DNA from: Deltaproteobacteria bacterium
Lineage (GTDB): Bacteria; Desulfobacterota; GWC2-55-46; S146-73
Direction of reading: 5' to 3'
Assembly: GCA_015492355.1 (NCBI GenBank)
Contig: WGFF01000256.1
Span: forward strand, 1-7,922
Length of the DNA: 7,922 nt
Below the pieces are notes generated by a model that saw only the letters and a list, made by a program, of their open reading frames with translations, did not search any database and was not told where the DNA came from. Of this stretch, positions 6,166-7,922 are shown in pieces. Made by a program: the position numbers and the translations under genes. Position 1 is the stretch's first letter. Each line of letters opens with the position of its first letter.

Positions 6166-6890
6166 AAAGAAAGGACGGCAGAGCCAATGATACGTTGAGG
6201 CCCGTGAGGATAACGAGAAATTACCTTAAGTTTGCGGAAGGGTCTGTGCTCATTGAAATGGGTGATACAAAGGTCATCTGCACTGCGACAGTGCAGGAAG
6301 GCGTGCCACCCTTCCTTGCTGGCAGGGGACAGGGCTGGATAACCGCAGAGTACTCGATGCTCCCCAGGTCGTCCAGGATGAGGATACCCAGGGAGAGTAT
6401 CAAGGGACGGATCGGGGGAAGGACTCAGGAGATACAGCGCCTTATAGGGAGGAGCCTGAGGGCGGTCTTCGATCTGGAAAAGATAGGAGAGAGGACTGTA
6501 CTTGTTGATTGTGATGTACTTCAGGCAGATGGTGGTACAAGGACTGCTTCCATTACAGGTGCATTCGTTGCTGTGATGGATACATTGAGCCTTTTAAGGG
6601 ACGAGGGCACCATAGAGACCGTGCCATCGAGGGATTTTGTGGCAGCAGTGAGTGTGGGTATGGTGGAGGGAGAGGCGATGCTCGATCTTACATACGAGGA
6701 GGACTCTGTGGCAGATGTGGATATGAACGTTGTCATGACAGGGAGCGGGAGGTTTGTGGAAGTGCAGGGCACAGCAGAGGGGATGCCCTTTACAGGAGAG
6801 GATATGTCAAGGCTCATCGAGCTTGCCACAAAGGGCATAAAGGAGTTGATAGCCATACAGGAGGAGGTACTCCAGGGCACCGTCGAATGA
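6162..6890 (+). CDS. rph: Ribonuclease PH (tRNA nucleotidyltransferase)
   Basis: This 242-residue phosphate-dependent 3'-to-5' exoribonuclease trims tRNA 3' ends in the cytosol; the family works as a ring-shaped hexamer. It is a full-length, canonical member. It begins R-K-D-G-R-x-N-D-x-L-R-P, followed by TAEYSMLPRS (61-70), GGRTQEIQRLIGRSLR (85-100, R87), and DCDVLQADGGTRTASITGA (116-134) with the phosphate-binding GTR (125-127). DLTYEEDSVADVDMNVVMT (175-193) holds the metal-binding aspartates D181 and D187, and VEVQGTAEG (199-207) closes the core. GGAGGGAA lies just upstream of the ATG at 6162, which overlaps the amidase stop. It sits three genes away from tRNA-Pro, which already encodes its own CCA. 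Confidence 0.97.
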   Translation: MKRKDGRANDTLRPVRITRNYLKFAEGSVLIEMGDTKVICTATVQEGVPPFLAGRGQGWITAEYSMLPRSSRMRIPRESIKGRIGGRTQEIQRLIGRSLRAVFDLEKIGERTVLVDCDVLQADGGTRTASITGAFVAVMDTLSLLRDEGTIETVPSRDFVAAVSVGMVEGEAMLDLTYEEDSVADVDMNVVMTGSGRFVEVQGTAEGMPFTGEDMSRLIELATKGIKELIAIQEEVLQGTVE

Positions 6891-7513
6891 AGGTAGTCCT
6901 TGCAACGAGGAACAGGGGCAAGATAAGGGAGATAAAGGATATACTCTCCCATATCGAGGGGCTTGAGATACTCACCCTTGATGACTTTCCCGGTATCGAT
7001 CTTCCCCCTGAGGATGGAGAGACTTTTAGGGACAATGCGCTCAAGAAGGCACGTTATGTAAGCCATAAAACCTCTCTTCCAGCCCTTGCCGATGACTCTG
7101 GGCTCGAGGTGGATGCCCTTGGAGGAAGACCAGGGGTGTATTCATCGAGATATGCCGGTCCTGATGCAACGGATGAGGAGAATGTAAAGAGACTCCTTGA
7201 TGAACTCAGGGATGTGCCCTTTGAGGAGAGGACAGCCAGATTCAGGTGTGTCATAGCCATTGTGTATCCATCAGGCAGGGAGGAGACCTTTGAGGGGGTA
7301 CTGGAAGGGACTATAGCCACAGAACCCTCTGGTAAGGGGGGGTTTGGCTATGACCCTGTGTTTTTCGTCCCATCCATGGGCAAGACCATTGCCAGCATAT
7401 CATCCGTTGAGAAAAACCGCATAAGCCACAGGGGAATAGCCCTGATGAAGGCAAGGGAGAGCCTTTTGAGGGGGGTGAGCTGTGGTGGAATGGGGTTGAA
7501 AAAGGAGCGGTGA
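6887..7513 (+). CDS. rdgB: XTP/dITP diphosphatase, non-canonical purine NTP pyrophosphatase (HAM1/RdgB)
   Basis: This 208-residue cytosolic house-cleaning enzyme hydrolyses dITP, XTP and ITP to the monophosphate and pyrophosphate, keeping deaminated purines out of DNA and RNA. Family marks are ATRNRGKIREI (6-16), the ETF motif with E45, ALADDSGLEVDAL (67-79, general-base D70), GVYSSRYAG (83-91), GKGGFGYDPVFF (149-160) and SHRGIALM (180-187). Length is slightly above the usual ~200 because of a short tail, SCGGMGLKKER. Its ATG overlaps the rph stop as ATGA, and rph-rdgB adjacency is a common bacterial arrangement. AGGAGGT lies about 18 bases upstream, so translation probably depends on coupling to rph. 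Confidence 0.96.
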   Translation: MKVVLATRNRGKIREIKDILSHIEGLEILTLDDFPGIDLPPEDGETFRDNALKKARYVSHKTSLPALADDSGLEVDALGGRPGVYSSRYAGPDATDEENVKRLLDELRDVPFEERTARFRCVIAIVYPSGREETFEGVLEGTIATEPSGKGGFGYDPVFFVPSMGKTIASISSVEKNRISHRGIALMKARESLLRGVSCGGMGLKKER

Positions 7514-7523
7514 TATGTTAAAT
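7496..7523 (+). promoter_or_regulatory. Possible promoter for tRNA-Pro
   Basis: TTGAAA (7496-7501) overlaps the last codons of rdgB and is followed after 16 bases by TTAAAT (7518-7523). Transcription would start near 7530, six bases before the tRNA. No terminator separates rdgB from the tRNA, so read-through from the operon is equally possible. Confidence 0.35.
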
Positions 7524-7535
7524 AAGATTTTTAGC

Positions 7536-7612
<77 letters not shown>

Positions 7613-7692
7613 ACAGATATGGTCGGATGGGGTCTGGCTCATGGCTCATGATATTGTATAATCGGCGGACTTTACGTGTTTTACCCTATGAG

Positions 7693-7711
7693 GTTGTGAT
7701 CCGTTAGCAGA
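7693..7711. repeat. Repeat-like half: decayed CRISPR repeat or candidate tracrRNA anti-repeat
   Basis: GTTGTGATCCGTTAGCAGA matches the first 19 bases of the CRISPR repeat at 15 positions: 7 matched, 3 different, 3 matched, 1 different, 5 matched. The second half of the repeat is not clearly present. Read on the minus strand it would pair with a crRNA repeat as a 7-bp lower stem, a 3x3 internal loop and an upper stem, the shape of a type II repeat:anti-repeat duplex. It lies 59-61 bases left of the first array repeat, near but not in the 65-66-base register, so a decayed repeat is the plainer reading. No clear terminator follows on the minus strand. Confidence 0.35.
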
Positions 7712-7753
7712 GCCTTACTGGATAATAGTTTACCGTTTACTGAACATAACGAT

Positions 7754-7922
7754 TGTGCAGGCTGTTCGCAGACATCGGTCGGTTACAATATTACTTCTTG
7801 CCTCCATCCCCTGTTATAGTTGTGAGTTGTTCGCAGACATCGGTCGGTTACAATGGTAGAAGAGGATATTGTTAAACATAAACCGTTGTGAGTTGTTCGC
7901 AGACATCGGTCGGTTACAATGC
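7754..7922 (+). CRISPR. Start of a CRISPR array, 36-base repeats, type II-C-like (cut by window edge)
   Basis: Two perfect 36-base repeats lie at 7819-7854 and 7885-7920 (GTTGTGAGTT ... GGTTACAAT). A third at 7754-7789 is identical over its last 27 bases (7763-7789) but altered in its first part. Spacers are 29 (7790-7818) and 30 bases (7855-7884), unrelated to each other; a third begins at 7921. Periods are 65 and 66. The repeat length, 30-base spacers and GTTGT...ACAAT ends fit type II-C best; type VI-B has similar numbers. No cas gene is in view, so the type is inferred. Within each repeat TTGTTC and the terminal TACAAT are 16 bases apart and can act as a promoter reading into the spacer on the plus strand. 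The array appears to end at its left side, where the outermost repeat is worn. Confidence 0.93.

Noticed and set aside
7653..7678. Further array-like traces (ATTGTA, ATCGGCGG...TTAC) between tRNA and array
   Set aside because: The matches are short, need several gaps and are out of the 65-66-base register, so chance is enough to explain them.

Overview
The window looks like a chromosomal stretch of a Gram-negative-type bacterium of roughly half GC. Codon choice leans strongly to AGG for arginine and ATA for isoleucine, which is common in thermophilic or deep-branching anaerobic lineages. Nothing here fixes the taxon. A Nitrospirota or Desulfobacterota relative is only a guess from gene content and style. 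There are eight protein genes (one cut by the left edge), one tRNA, and the start of a CRISPR array cut by the right edge.

Left half (1-4659, all minus strand, so transcribed right to left): a CaCA-family cation antiporter (3649-4659) overlaps by ATGA a HAD-IIB phosphatase of the mannosyl-3-phosphoglycerate phosphatase family (2825-3652). A 377-base gap follows, then a GT-A glycosyltransferase of the mannosyl/glucosylglycerate synthase type (1188-2447). Thirteen bases later comes a five-helix membrane protein of the mechanosensitive-channel TM_helix family (428-1174). A separate promoter and a secreted protein of unknown function (1-285, cut) end this arm. The phosphatase and glycosyltransferase suggest synthesis of the compatible solute glucosyl- or mannosylglycerate. 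With an ion antiporter and a mechanosensitive-type membrane protein on either side, the group reads as an osmotic or thermal stress cluster.

Middle (4660-5367): a gene-free divergent region of about 700 bases. It and the 2448-2824 gap share three collinear blocks, including a 16-base perfect match, so both hold copies of one dispersed repeat. The copy at 2506-2649 also has a GC-rich hairpin that resembles IS200/IS605 right ends.

Right half (5368-7612, plus strand): a secreted N-acetylmuramoyl-L-alanine amidase, RNase PH and the RdgB-type XTP/dITP diphosphatase are joined by two ATGA overlaps. tRNA-Pro(UGG) with an encoded CCA follows.

Far right (7693-7922): two perfect 36-base CRISPR repeats, one repeat worn only at its outer end, and spacers of 29 and 30 bases. 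Repeat length, spacer length, the GTTGTG...TACAAT ends and a promoter-like arrangement inside each repeat resemble type II-C (Cas9) arrays of the Neisseria kind. No cas gene lies in the window. A further repeat-like half at 7693-7711 is either a decayed repeat or a candidate tracrRNA anti-repeat.
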